Assembly: GCA_902798915.1 (NCBI GenBank)
Contig: CADBYM010000014.1
Span: 1 to 64,000, forward strand
Length of the DNA stretch: 64,000 nt
Reading direction: 5' to 3'
DNA from: an uncultured Coriobacteriaceae bacterium
GTDB lineage: Bacteria > Actinomycetota > Coriobacteriia > Coriobacteriales > Atopobiaceae
The notes under the pieces are model-generated. The model worked only from the letters and a program-made list of their open reading frames with translations. It was not told the origin of the DNA and made no database searches. Positions within the stretch are counted from its first letter, which is position 1. Each line of letters starts with the position of its first letter. Shown here piece by piece: positions 51,698-60,510 of this stretch. A program made the translations under genes and the position numbers.

Positions 51698-53740
51698 ATG
51701 TCTATGAAGTTCTTCGACCGAGCGTTGGCGGCCATGCTGTGCGCGACGCTCGTCTCGTCGCTAATGCCCGCGAAGGCATTGGCAGTGTTCGCTACTGGTC
51801 CGGATGCAGCCGAAGGGGATGCTCTGATCGTTCTTGACGACGAGGGCGACAATCCCTCTGGAGGCCTCATCACCATTGATGACACATCCGTCGTAGAGCT
51901 GCCTGTGGATGGTCTCCTCATCGGTGGCGAGCCCGTGGAGGATGGCGCCACAGATGACGAGGGGGCCGGAGGCAGCCTCCTCGTCGAGCAGGACAGTACA
52001 GAGTCTCTCGTTGACGAGGAGCCCATCGAGCAGGGCGAGAAAGGCGACGGCGAGCAGTCGAATGACGCACTTGTGCCGCAGGAAGACGTGGTTGAGCCGC
52101 AGGGCGTAGCTCCCAAGAGCGATGCGGAGGCCATGATCGGCATGTCGAGTTCTCGCGCAAATCGCTTGGCTCCCAACGACGACTGGGGCCTCGAAGCGCA
52201 AGCGTCCCTCTCCAAGTACGAGCAGTACGCGCTCGGCTCGTACGGCTTCTATCATTGGCTTGCAAATACATACAAGCCTACTGCGGCTACCGCATGGATA
52301 GCTGCGGACGCCCGTGATGCGATGAAGGTCATCAACAAGTCCGCTTACAGCAAGTACACGAAGCGGGGCACTACGGACGACGCGACGAGCCACAAGAACT
52401 TCAAGGCGGCGTTGGACATGTTTCCCACCCTTAACAGGCTGCGCAAACAGGACGACAACTTCAAGAACTTGCAAACGGTGCGCGTAAACAGCACCATGAT
52501 GGCGACAGCGCAGGTGCATGCGAACGTCTCTTCGCAAACGCAGGAGCACGAGGTGAACGAGACCGTAGACGTGCCGTTGGCCAAGGCTACGCTGGAGAAC
52601 CTTGCCTGGGGGTATGGTGATGAAGGCGATGGACCGTTCTATGGTTGGTATCATGATGAGAAGAAGAACTATGACGCATATCGCTCCCACATCCTAAAGA
52701 AGTACAAGGTTGACATTGCCGACGACTCGCAGATTGAGGACTACTACAACCTGCCTGACTCGGCCACCAATGATGATTCGTTTGGCAAGACTGGCCACTA
52801 CGCCACAACCGTCATGAGGGGCGCAACCACTTGGTCCTTTGCCACTGAGGAAAGGCGCATCTATGTGCAGCCGTACAAAGAAGTGCTCGGAGGAATTGCG
52901 TATAACACGACGGGCTGGAGCACATGGGCGCTCGAGATGGACGGGCTTGACGAGGATGACACGAGTTCCCGCGGGTCGTGCTCCATCGCCGCATACGCAA
53001 AGCTGTATCGGCAGTATCTCGCTTGGGTAAGGACGGACCTCTCGAGTGCGAGGGTTGCGAGCGTGGGCAAGCAAACGTATACGGGAAAGGTCCTGAGGCC
53101 AGAGCTTGTGGTCAAACAGGGCGGTCGAACGCTCGAAGCCGGTACGGACTACGTCGTCTCCTACAAGAACAACGTGAAGGTCGGGACGGCCACGGCCGTC
53201 ATCAAGGGCAAGGGCGCCTACAAGGGCAGCAAGAGCGTGGAATTCGAGATAGTGAAGCCGGTGGTGGCGTCCTATCGCACGCACGTGCAGAGGATCGGCT
53301 GGCAAGGCTGGAGGAAGAACGGCGCCATGTCGGGCACGAGCGGGCGTGGCCTGCGTCTTGAGGCCATCAACCTCCGGCTGCAGGACATGCCTTACAAGGG
53401 TGGCATTCAGTACTGCACGCACATTCAGGGCATTGGCTGGCAAGGTTGGAAACGAGATGGCGCCATGTCGGGCACGAGCGGGCGTGGCCTGCGCCTTGAG
53501 GCCATTCGTATCAAGCTCTATGGCAGCATGGCCAAGTACTACGACGTGTACTATCGCGTACACGCGCAGCAGTTCGGCTGGATGGGATGGGCCAAGAACG
53601 GCCAAGAGGCGGGAACGGCGGGTTTTGCCTACCGTTTGGAGGCTGTCCAGGTCATTCTGGTGAAGAAAGGTGCCAAGAGGCCGACAGATGTCTACAAAGG
53701 GGTGGCCCAGATGACCGCAGCGCGCTTCAAACAGCGCTGA
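51698..53740 (+). CDS. Secreted CAP-domain protein with Ig-like module and three ChW repeats
   Basis: A 680-residue secreted protein. The signal peptide ends at PAKALA (~29). An acidic low-complexity region (30-150) follows. The CAP (SCP-like) domain spans ~200-390, with NLQTVRVNSTMMATAQVHAN, TLENLAWGYGDEGDGPFYGW and KTGHYATTVMRG. Then comes a strand-rich Ig-like module (YTGKVLRPELVVKQGGRTLE, ~470-530), and three C-terminal ChW repeats built around GW-x-GW (IGWQGWRKNGAMSGTSGRG, IGWQGWKRDGAMSGTSGRG, FGWMGWAKNGQEAGTAGF). ChW repeats bind cell wall or host surface; the CAP part is of unknown activity. Likely an exported surface protein. GGGGGAG precedes the ATG. Confidence 0.9.
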   Translation: MSMKFFDRALAAMLCATLVSSLMPAKALAVFATGPDAAEGDALIVLDDEGDNPSGGLITIDDTSVVELPVDGLLIGGEPVEDGATDDEGAGGSLLVEQDSTESLVDEEPIEQGEKGDGEQSNDALVPQEDVVEPQGVAPKSDAEAMIGMSSSRANRLAPNDDWGLEAQASLSKYEQYALGSYGFYHWLANTYKPTAATAWIAADARDAMKVINKSAYSKYTKRGTTDDATSHKNFKAALDMFPTLNRLRKQDDNFKNLQTVRVNSTMMATAQVHANVSSQTQEHEVNETVDVPLAKATLENLAWGYGDEGDGPFYGWYHDEKKNYDAYRSHILKKYKVDIADDSQIEDYYNLPDSATNDDSFGKTGHYATTVMRGATTWSFATEERRIYVQPYKEVLGGIAYNTTGWSTWALEMDGLDEDDTSSRGSCSIAAYAKLYRQYLAWVRTDLSSARVASVGKQTYTGKVLRPELVVKQGGRTLEAGTDYVVSYKNNVKVGTATAVIKGKGAYKGSKSVEFEIVKPVVASYRTHVQRIGWQGWRKNGAMSGTSGRGLRLEAINLRLQDMPYKGGIQYCTHIQGIGWQGWKRDGAMSGTSGRGLRLEAIRIKLYGSMAKYYDVYYRVHAQQFGWMGWAKNGQEAGTAGFAYRLEAVQVILVKKGAKRPTDVYKGVAQMTAARFKQR

Positions 53741-53790
53741 AGCAAATGCCAAGCTGAATGCAGGCGCGCCCTTCCAGAGCCCCAACGGAA

Positions 53791-53956
53791 CAAAAGTGTG
53801 CAATAGATTTTGAATCCGTTATAAAACACCAGTTAGACAATGACTGAAAGGATTCCAATGTACAGTCGCTAAAATAGCTACTGTACATTGGAATCCTTTC
53901 AGTAATGCGGCAACTGGGGTTTTGTACATGCGTTCAAAATCTATTGTACACTTTTG
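53791..53956. repeat. Long-hairpin (MITE-like) element, copy 3
   Basis: 166 bp. The ends are CAAAAGTGTGCAATAG and CTATTGTACACTTTTG. AAAACACCAGTTAG with CAACTGGGGTTTT follow, then the inner perfect stem GGATTCCAATGTACAGT with ACTGTACATTGGAATCC. Compared with copy 2, both arms changed together (GCAAACC/GGTTTGC to GGATTCC/GGAATCC). It lies between convergent genes, 50 nt after the ChW gene stop and 23 nt before the 3' end of the next gene. Confidence 0.88.
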
Positions 53957-53979
53957 CCGCTCCTAGCGCCGAAGGCTCT

Positions 53980-55113
53980 TCAGAAAGAACCACGCTTGGG
54001 GTGTGTGCTGCCGCCGGTCGGATACAGGGAACGCAACAAATCGCGTCGATCGCGCTTCCGAGCAGTGTCTTCGAGAGAATCTATAACTTGTGAGGTATCA
54101 ACAAGGCCACTATGCTGGGCGCATTGCAGTATTTGTCGTATCAGGTTGTCCAGCGAATCAACATCGTTGAGGTCTTCTTTGGTCGCGACCAGGACGATGT
54201 ATCCGCGCGCGGCCAGTTCTCGCGTGCGTCGCAGGTCATCGACTACCTTTTCGCGAACGGCGGCAATCTTCTTGTCCAGCGCCTTTCGCTTTGCGGTGCC
54301 TTCGTCTTCCTCGGCGAGCGTCGCCTCTTGTGCCGCCTGCACTAGACCAGTTAGGTCAAGGTGTCCCTCTCCATCGTAATTGATGCCAACCCTCGCAAAG
54401 GGGAAGAGCAGGTCGGGATATCGTGCCCGCACCTTCGATGTGCTCGAGTTGGCATGCAGCTCGATCCTTTGGTTGAGCGCGATCGGACCGAGTCCATACC
54501 CGGACTCTTGCACCGGTAGCGAGCACATCGTCCCTAGCACTGCCTCCGGCACAGAGAGCGCATGGTCGGCAACATAGCCCAGTGCCTCATGAGCACGTGT
54601 CGTCCCGGGTGTGCCGCTCGCGATCTCAAGAAGGTGCGCAATCTGCACGACGCTGGTTGCGGCGGGGACGTTCAGAGCTGCGTTGCCAAAGAGTGGGTCT
54701 TGCCAATCGCGAGAAAAATTGCCGCAAAGCTCGTATCCAAGCATTACGAGTGCTGGCAAAGAGAACGATGCGGCCATCTGCAAAAACAAGAGCTCGGGAC
54801 TCACCATCGAAGCATGCTCATCGAGCCATATGATGGGCTTGGAAGGCAACGTGAGCGAGCATACGTGCGACTTGACCGATTGCATTCGCAATCGACTGCG
54901 GGTGTCGGGAACGAGGATCTCGAGGGGACGTTCTCTGCTTGGCTTGGGCCATTGCCAGACGTCGTTGTCAAAGAGGCGCTTTGACCAGCGAGCCTGCTTC
55001 CACGGAGAAGGTGCTCGCAGCTCGATTCTGTCCATCTCGGCAACGTTATTGCCTTTGCCACGCAATTGTCGCAGCACTTCGAGTGCCGATACATGCGAAA
55101 GCGTAACGCCCAT
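53980..55113 (-). CDS. Uncharacterised protein, possible Vsr/DUF559-like nuclease fold at the C-terminus
   Basis: A 377-residue cytoplasmic protein. It starts VTLSHVSALEVLRQLRGKGN, similar in style to a large coriobacterial family of unknown role. The C-terminal part has PDLLFPFARVGINYDGEGHL followed later by VDDLRRTRELAARGYIVLVA, which recalls the EYDG-x-x-H...D-x-x-R-x-x-x-L pattern of Vsr/DUF559 endonuclease folds. That assignment is tentative. GAGGGGGC precedes the ATG. It has no clear partner; it could belong to a defence or toxin-antitoxin setting. Confidence 0.6.
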   Translation of the reverse strand: MGVTLSHVSALEVLRQLRGKGNNVAEMDRIELRAPSPWKQARWSKRLFDNDVWQWPKPSRERPLEILVPDTRSRLRMQSVKSHVCSLTLPSKPIIWLDEHASMVSPELLFLQMAASFSLPALVMLGYELCGNFSRDWQDPLFGNAALNVPAATSVVQIAHLLEIASGTPGTTRAHEALGYVADHALSVPEAVLGTMCSLPVQESGYGLGPIALNQRIELHANSSTSKVRARYPDLLFPFARVGINYDGEGHLDLTGLVQAAQEATLAEEDEGTAKRKALDKKIAAVREKVVDDLRRTRELAARGYIVLVATKEDLNDVDSLDNLIRQILQCAQHSGLVDTSQVIDSLEDTARKRDRRDLLRSLYPTGGSTHPKRGSF

Positions 55114-55778
55114 GCAAGCCCCCTCCCACGTAACGTATGCCGGCGATTATAGTGCTCTCGCCGCAATCGCGCAGGACGGTCCCAAACGGACGAGAAAAGC
55201 GGGCGACCCGAAGGCCGCCCGCTGAAACCTCAAACCTCTGCCGCCTCGTGCGGCCCTCTTTGTGAGCCCATTGGCCCACCTCCACAAACGGGGTAACGCG
55301 GTAACAAAGAAAACGTGGTAACACACCTGCTAGGCATCCCTCTGATGCTCTGGCTCCTGCGCGGTGGCGTCGGTTCTTCCGAATGTCGACTTCTAACTGA
55401 CGTTGCGATGCTTGTATCGCCTACGAAGGCCTCATCTATGCGATGGCCTCAAACCGAAGACGGGACTCGCGATGCCAGCCGCGGGACACCCTATGTATCG
55501 ATTCGCTGTTCACTGGCACCACCTCCTCGGTCGTCCGCCTCTCGTGCGGTTCCTTTTGACAACTTCACTATAGCGTTCCCGTGTGCAAATGACCATGAAA
55601 GTGTGGTCATGTGGGACGAGCGGTTAGCATCGCTCCGTGAACGGTGCGGCAGCCGAGTTCAAGATGCTGTGCTCAACCCTTCGGCACAAGCCTGTTGATT
55701 AACCAAGAATGCACGCGGGTATGTAATCATGGTATCGGCAACGTATGGCACAGGGCGTGCGACTCGACAGGAGGCTTC
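55114..55778. other. Long non-coding gap with short hairpins
   Basis: No convincing gene over 665 bases. Seen are a stem at 55198-55223 (AGCGGGCGACC/GGCCGCCCGCT), three close GGTAAC motifs around 55293-55321, and a hairpin ATGACCA...TGGTCAT at 55589-55610. It holds the promoters of the divergent genes at 55113 and 55779. Confidence 0.45.
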
Positions 55779-56426
55779 ATGGCGAATCAGACATCGACGC
55801 AAGACATCTACGGATCCCATCGTCCCCAGATGGAAGCGGTTCTCGAACGTCTGGTTGGCAGGGTCGCAGATCTGCGTGAGTCCATGAAGGAGGAGATGGG
55901 GCTCGATCCCATAGAGCACATCCTCTCGCGCTTCAAGTCCGATGCCAGCATGCGCGACAAGCTCGCTCGCAAGGGTTTGCCCCAAACAACCGAGGCGGCG
56001 ATTACGCAGGTGTATGACGCCTTGGGAGTGCGCATCGTGTGCGGGTTTCTCAACGATGTGTACGTTATCCGCGATCACCTGATTGCGGATCCCGAGTTTG
56101 AGGTTGTCGAGGAGAAGGACTACATCCGCCATGCCAAGCCGAATGGCTACCGCAGCTTCCATATGATCGTGCGTTCCTCAAAGGGTTACTACGCTGAGGT
56201 CCAGTTGCGCACCATCTCCATGGACACGTGGGCAGCCCTCGAGCATCATCTGCAATACAAGAGACCGCACACGGGCAACCAGCGCCTCATAGTGCAGGAG
56301 CTCAAGCGTTGCGCTGATGAGCTGGCATCCACTGACGTCTCCATGCAGACGCTACGCGATGCCATCATGGGTGAAGGCTATGACGTTCGTGCGCGCATGC
56401 CCGAAGACTACGTATCACGCGACTAG
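55779..56426 (+). CDS. Small alarmone synthetase (RelA/SpoT synthetase domain, RelQ-like)
   Basis: A 215-residue protein made of a single (p)ppGpp synthetase domain: LSRFKSDASMRDKLARKG, DALGVRIVCGFLNDVYVIRD, KDYIRHAKPNGYRSFHMIV and AEVQLRTISMDTWAALEHHL, in the usual order. No hydrolase domain is present, as in RelQ/RelP-type enzymes. It transfers pyrophosphate from ATP to GDP/GTP to make (p)ppGpp under stress. ACAGGAGG lies before the ATG at 55779. A two-component system follows 14 nt later, so they may share a transcript. Confidence 0.9.
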   Translation: MANQTSTQDIYGSHRPQMEAVLERLVGRVADLRESMKEEMGLDPIEHILSRFKSDASMRDKLARKGLPQTTEAAITQVYDALGVRIVCGFLNDVYVIRDHLIADPEFEVVEEKDYIRHAKPNGYRSFHMIVRSSKGYYAEVQLRTISMDTWAALEHHLQYKRPHTGNQRLIVQELKRCADELASTDVSMQTLRDAIMGEGYDVRARMPEDYVSRD

Positions 56427-56440
56427 GAAGGGTCATCCCG

Positions 56441-57193
56441 ATGAGCACGCATCTGCTGTTGGCCGAAGACACGCGCGACCTCAACCGCGCGCTCGTCACA
56501 ATCTTGGAGCATGAGGGCTATGAGGTCAGTCCCGTATATGATGGGGAAGAGGCGCTCCAGCTCATTCAGACCGAGACCTTCGATGGCATTATCTTGGATA
56601 TCATGATGCCCAAGCGTAACGGTTTGGAGGTCTTGCGCGAGCTGCGTATGGGCGGCATCGTCACCCCCGTCCTCCTACTAACGGCAAAGGCTGAGGTGGA
56701 TGACCGCGTGCTCGGCCTCGATGCCGGGGCAGATGACTACCTTACGAAGCCCTTTGCCATGAAGGAGCTCCTCGCACGCGTGCGCTCTATGACGCGCCGT
56801 CGCGGTCTCTTTGATGCCGAACGCCTCTCCTTTGGTGACGTTTCGCTCGATGCCGAGACCTTCGAGCTCTCCGCAGGCAACGCCGTGCGCCTCTCGGTAA
56901 AGGAGTTCGAGCTCATGCAGACGCTGGTGAGAAACGCCGGTCGCAGCCTGTCGCACGAGTATCTGCTTGGCCACGTGTGGCACGGCGAGAAGGATGCCGA
57001 TGCCGATACGGTAGAGCTGTACGTCTCGTATCTCCGCGGAAAGCTCAAGTGGGTGGGGTCGTGCGTTACTGTGGCCCGTTCGGAGGTGGGGTTTGAACTC
57101 GTCAGGGGTAAACGCGATGCCGTTGAGCCGCATGACGCTGCCGAGCAGGGTGGTTCGACTGGCTCGACCGATTCGAAGGGTCCGCGCGCATGA
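56441..57193 (+). CDS. OmpR-family response regulator
   Basis: A 250-residue regulator. The receiver has the acidic pair ED (residues 9-10), phospho-acceptor D53 in ILDIMMPKRNG, and K near residue 102 (YLTKPFAM). The winged-helix output (~130-225) contains RLSVKEFELMQTLVRNAGRS and DTVELYVSYLRGKL. The tail after ~225 is short and low-complexity. Its ATG is 14 nt after the alarmone synthetase, and its stop overlaps the kinase start by 4 bp. Confidence 0.92.
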   Translation: MSTHLLLAEDTRDLNRALVTILEHEGYEVSPVYDGEEALQLIQTETFDGIILDIMMPKRNGLEVLRELRMGGIVTPVLLLTAKAEVDDRVLGLDAGADDYLTKPFAMKELLARVRSMTRRRGLFDAERLSFGDVSLDAETFELSAGNAVRLSVKEFELMQTLVRNAGRSLSHEYLLGHVWHGEKDADADTVELYVSYLRGKLKWVGSCVTVARSEVGFELVRGKRDAVEPHDAAEQGGSTGSTDSKGPRA

Positions 57194-58464
57194 ACTCGGC
57201 GGCAATCAACGACCTTCGGCGCAAATTCATCATCCTTGCGACCCTCTCGTTCTTTCTTGTCATCCTCTTTACGGGAGGCATGACGGCGCTTTCCAACAAC
57301 TGGTCCCTGCGCATGCAAGCCGGCCACGCGTTAGGCCTCATCATCGAGAACGGCGGGACCTTACCTGAGCCGGCGAACACGGAGGAACGCATCGGCGCGA
57401 GTGACGAGTTCGAGGGCCTGACGCCCGAATACGTCTATGGCGCGCGCTACTTCTCCGTCACCTTCGATAAGGATGGGAATCCCACGTCAGTCGAGCTCAA
57501 CCATATGCGGTCGGTAGAGGAGAAGCGTGCCGTTGAGTATGCGCGCGAGGCAATGGAGGCATACGCGCACAGTGCGACCATCTCGATGCTTAACCTCGGC
57601 ATGGTCGACACGTATTTCTATCGCGTCGGCGTACTGCCTGGCGGATCGACGATTGTCGCGTTCCTCGATTGCTCATTCCAGATGCTGGTGAACAACGAGA
57701 TCGGCTGGAACACCGTACTCATCTGTGGCATCGGTCTGGTGGGAAGCTTCCTGCTGGTCCTGCTCTTCTCGGGACGGGCCATACGGCCAGAGATCGAGAA
57801 CGCGCGCAAGCAGAAGCAGTTCATCACCAATGCGAGTCACGAACTCAAAACCCCTCTTGCGGTCATTCGTGCGAACACCGAGGTCATCGAGATGCTCCAG
57901 GGTGAGAGCGAGTGGACGCAGTCGACGATGTCCCAGGTGGATCGCATGGACGGGTTGGTTCAGAACCTCGTGATGATCGCGCGCGCAGAGGAGCGAGAGA
58001 ATCGCTCCGAGATGGGCGAGATTGACGTATCGCGCGTGGTTTCGGATTCGGTCGACCCCTTCCGTGCCCTTGCGCAGCAGGAGCATCTGGAATTGGTGTG
58101 CGATCCCGGGGATCATGTGACGATGGTCGCCGACGCAAGTGCCGTCCAACAACTGTGTACGCTCCTCGTGGACAACGCAATAAAGTACTGTGACGAGGAC
58201 GGCACGGTAAGCGTAGAGGTTTCCTCGCCGCGCAAGGGCCGTGTGACGCTGCAAGTCTCCAATACGTTTGCCGAGGGAAGGACCGCGCAGTTCGCGCGCT
58301 ATTTCGAGCGCTTCTATCGCGATGACGAGGCTCATAGCGATGAGGGTGGCTATGGGATTGGCCTTTCCGTCGCCGAAAGCATATGCAAGCGCTATCGCGG
58401 CAGTATCCGTGCGGCATGGAAGGCAGGCAACGCGGTCTTTACCTGCCAGTTGCGTAGCGCCTGA
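57190..58464 (+). CDS. Sensor histidine kinase
   Basis: A 424-residue kinase with two membrane segments (~13-35 and ~172-197) around an extracellular sensor of about 135 residues. HisKA has FITNASHELKTPLAVIRANT (~215). The ATPase domain has LVDNAIKYCDEDG (N box), an FERFYRDDEA linker and GGYGIGLSVAESICKRYRG (G box). It pairs with the OmpR-type regulator just upstream, with ATGA overlap. The signal is unknown. Confidence 0.92.
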   Translation: MNSAAINDLRRKFIILATLSFFLVILFTGGMTALSNNWSLRMQAGHALGLIIENGGTLPEPANTEERIGASDEFEGLTPEYVYGARYFSVTFDKDGNPTSVELNHMRSVEEKRAVEYAREAMEAYAHSATISMLNLGMVDTYFYRVGVLPGGSTIVAFLDCSFQMLVNNEIGWNTVLICGIGLVGSFLLVLLFSGRAIRPEIENARKQKQFITNASHELKTPLAVIRANTEVIEMLQGESEWTQSTMSQVDRMDGLVQNLVMIARAEERENRSEMGEIDVSRVVSDSVDPFRALAQQEHLELVCDPGDHVTMVADASAVQQLCTLLVDNAIKYCDEDGTVSVEVSSPRKGRVTLQVSNTFAEGRTAQFARYFERFYRDDEAHSDEGGYGIGLSVAESICKRYRGSIRAAWKAGNAVFTCQLRSA

Positions 58465-58496
58465 CGCACGATGACTGTCGATGGCGAATCGGCGGC

Positions 58497-58515
58497 AAAT
58501 GTCAATTTGCCATTT
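58497..58515. promoter_or_regulatory. 19-bp palindrome after the kinase gene
   Basis: AAATG-T-CAA-T-TTG-C-CATTT is symmetric apart from single spacers. It lies in an AT-rich 230-bp gap before the DUF2442-HTH gene, 180 nt before its start. It may be an operator for that gene's own product or the two-component regulator. Confidence 0.45.
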
Positions 58516-58694
58516 TTCAGCTGAGATATTAAGCAAGTGTTAGCCTGTGTTACCATTTTATATCACATCGTAATTCGACATACACCAAATGATGTGACTG
58601 TAGCAAGATTAGAATTGCGAAGCTGACTCTGCGTGCGCACATTGCCTTCGCATGCTGCTTAGGCGTGCGGACCGGCTACATCGATTGGAGCAAA

Positions 58695-59168
58695 ATGTTC
58701 AAAAAAATAGCGGCGGTGCAACCTTTGGGCGGCACCGAGCTCATCGTCTGGTTTGTTGACGGCGAGGCAAGGCTATTTGACGTGCGGGAACTCGTGGACA
58801 CGCAAGACGAGTTTGCGCCACTTGGTGACGAGGACTTCTTCCGCCGCGTGACGCTTGCGGCCGAAGGGTATGGCGTGTCGTGGGGGGAAGACCTCGATGT
58901 GGGCTGTAAGGAGATTTATGAAGACGGCAGGAGCGTTGATGTCGTCGAGTCGGAGAGCGCACGCGTTATCGCGGACGTGGTGAACGCACGACACGCGAGC
59001 GGCATATCCCAGGCAAAGCTGGCTGCCGCAGCGGGCGTTAAGCAGCCCGTGGTGGCGCGCTTGGAGACTCGGGTCAACTCCCCGCGGCTCGACACGCTGC
59101 TCAAGGTCCTGACGCCTCTGGGCAAGACCATAAGGATAGTGGACCTTGCTGATGAGCTGGAGGTCTGA
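58695..59168 (+). CDS. DUF2442 domain fused to an XRE helix-turn-helix
   Basis: A 157-residue protein. The N-terminal half (KKIAAVQPLGGTELIVWFVD, then GEARLFDVRELVDTQDEF and GYGVSWGEDLDVGCKEIY) is DUF2442-like. The C-terminal half has a helix-turn-helix, RHASGISQAKLAAAAGVKQP then VVARLETRVNSPRLDTLLKV. Such fusions are usually antitoxin-like; the DUF2442 partner toxin (DUF4160-type) is not adjacent. The ATG at 58695 is preceded by TTGGAG. A hairpin terminator follows. Confidence 0.8.
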   Translation: MFKKIAAVQPLGGTELIVWFVDGEARLFDVRELVDTQDEFAPLGDEDFFRRVTLAAEGYGVSWGEDLDVGCKEIYEDGRSVDVVESESARVIADVVNARHASGISQAKLAAAAGVKQPVVARLETRVNSPRLDTLLKVLTPLGKTIRIVDLADELEV

Positions 59169-59193
59169 CCCACGAGGGGTTGTCCCGTGGGTC
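59167..59193. terminator. Hairpin between convergent DUF2442-HTH and icd genes
   Basis: GACCCACG-A-GGG and its complement CCC-CGTGGGTC form a stem around TTGT, overlapping the last codon of the HTH gene and about 25 nt before the icd stop codon. Confidence 0.7.
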
Positions 59194-59217
59194 GTATCCT
59201 CAAGCGGTTCGTAGGCT

Positions 59218-60417
59218 TTATAGGCGCGAGGCGATGGCAGCGATAAACTCCTCGGTATTAGCGCGCACCGGGTTGGGTAGGCTCGTGATGGATGCGAGGT
59301 CGCCCGTCATGACGCCAGACTCGATGGTGTCGATGGTGGCCTTCTCGAGTCGGCGGGCAAAGGCAATGAGCTCGGGCAGATCGTCGAGCTCGCCGCGCTT
59401 GGCTAGTGCGCCAGTCCAGGCAAAGATCGTTGCCACGGGATTGGTGCTGGTCTTCTCGCCAGCAAGATACTTGTAATAGTGGCGCTGCACCGTGCCATGC
59501 GCCGCCTCGTACTCGAAGTAGCCGTGCGGCGAGACGAGCACGGAGGTCATCATCGCCAAAGATCCGAAGGCCGTGGAGAGCATGTCGCTCATCACGTCGC
59601 CGTCATAGTTCTTGCACGCCCAGATGAAGCCGCCCTCGCTGCGGATGACGCGCGCTACGGCGTCGTCGATGAGCGTGTAGAAGTATTCGATGCCCGCCTG
59701 CTCGAAGCGCGCCTTGTACTCGGCCTCGAAGACCTCGGCAAAGATGTCCTTGAAGCGGTGGTCGTACGTCTTGCTGATGGTGTCCTTCGCCGCGAACCAG
59801 ATATCTTGTCCGGTGGAAAGCGCATACTCGAAGCTTGCGCGCGCGAAGCTCGCGATGGACGCATCGAGGTTGTGGATGCCCTGTGCGATTCCCGGCTCGA
59901 CGAACTCCTGCACCGTGGCGCGCACCTCGTCGCCGCCGTCGGCGGGCGTGTAGACGAGCTCGACCTTGCCGGGACCGGGAATGCGCAGCTCGGTGTTCTT
60001 GTATACGTCGCCGTAGGCATGGCGCGCAATGGTGATGGGCTTCTTCCAGGTGCGCACGTAGGGGTCGATGCCCTTCACCACGATGGGGGCACGGAACACG
60101 GTGCCGTCGAGAAGGGCGCGGATGGTGCCGTTGGGACTCTTCCACATCTCGTGCAGATGGTACTCGTCCATGCGCGCGGCGTTGGGCGTGATGGTGGCGC
60201 ACTTCACGGCGACACCGAGGCGCTTGGTGGCCTCGGCGGCATCGATGGTCACTTGGTCGCTCGTGCGGTCGCGCTCCTCAAGGCCGAGGTCGTAGTACTC
60301 GGTCTTGAGGTCGACGAACGGGGTGATGAGCTGGTCCTTTATCATCTGCCAAAGGATGCGGGTCATCTCGTCGCCGTCCATCTCTACGAGCGGCGTGGTC
60401 ATGCGAATCTTGCTCAT
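59218..60417 (-). CDS. icd: NADP-dependent isocitrate dehydrogenase
   Basis: A 399-residue enzyme of the shorter (eukaryote-like, type II) dimeric branch: [74 protein letters not shown] and [17 protein letters not shown]. It oxidises isocitrate to 2-oxoglutarate with NADP+, and here probably supplies 2-oxoglutarate and NADPH for biosynthesis. The ATG at 60417 follows GAGGAGGAATAC. The neighbouring genes are unrelated. Confidence 0.93.
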   Translation of the reverse strand: MSKIRMTTPLVEMDGDEMTRILWQMIKDQLITPFVDLKTEYYDLGLEERDRTSDQVTIDAAEATKRLGVAVKCATITPNAARMDEYHLHEMWKSPNGTIRALLDGTVFRAPIVVKGIDPYVRTWKKPITIARHAYGDVYKNTELRIPGPGKVELVYTPADGGDEVRATVQEFVEPGIAQGIHNLDASIASFARASFEYALSTGQDIWFAAKDTISKTYDHRFKDIFAEVFEAEYKARFEQAGIEYFYTLIDDAVARVIRSEGGFIWACKNYDGDVMSDMLSTAFGSLAMMTSVLVSPHGYFEYEAAHGTVQRHYYKYLAGEKTSTNPVATIFAWTGALAKRGELDDLPELIAFARRLEKATIDTIESGVMTGDLASITSLPNPVRANTEEFIAAIASRL

Positions 60418-60510
60418 GTATTCCTCCTCGGTTGGGGCTGCGGCCCATTGTACAGGTTTTGGGTCGCTTGGTGACGGGTTCCAGATTACCTCGCAGTGGC
60501 CTATGGTCCG

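Noticed and set aside
55293..55321. Three close GGTAAC motifs as a repeat array
   Set aside because: Spacing is irregular, units are short and nothing recurs beyond this spot.
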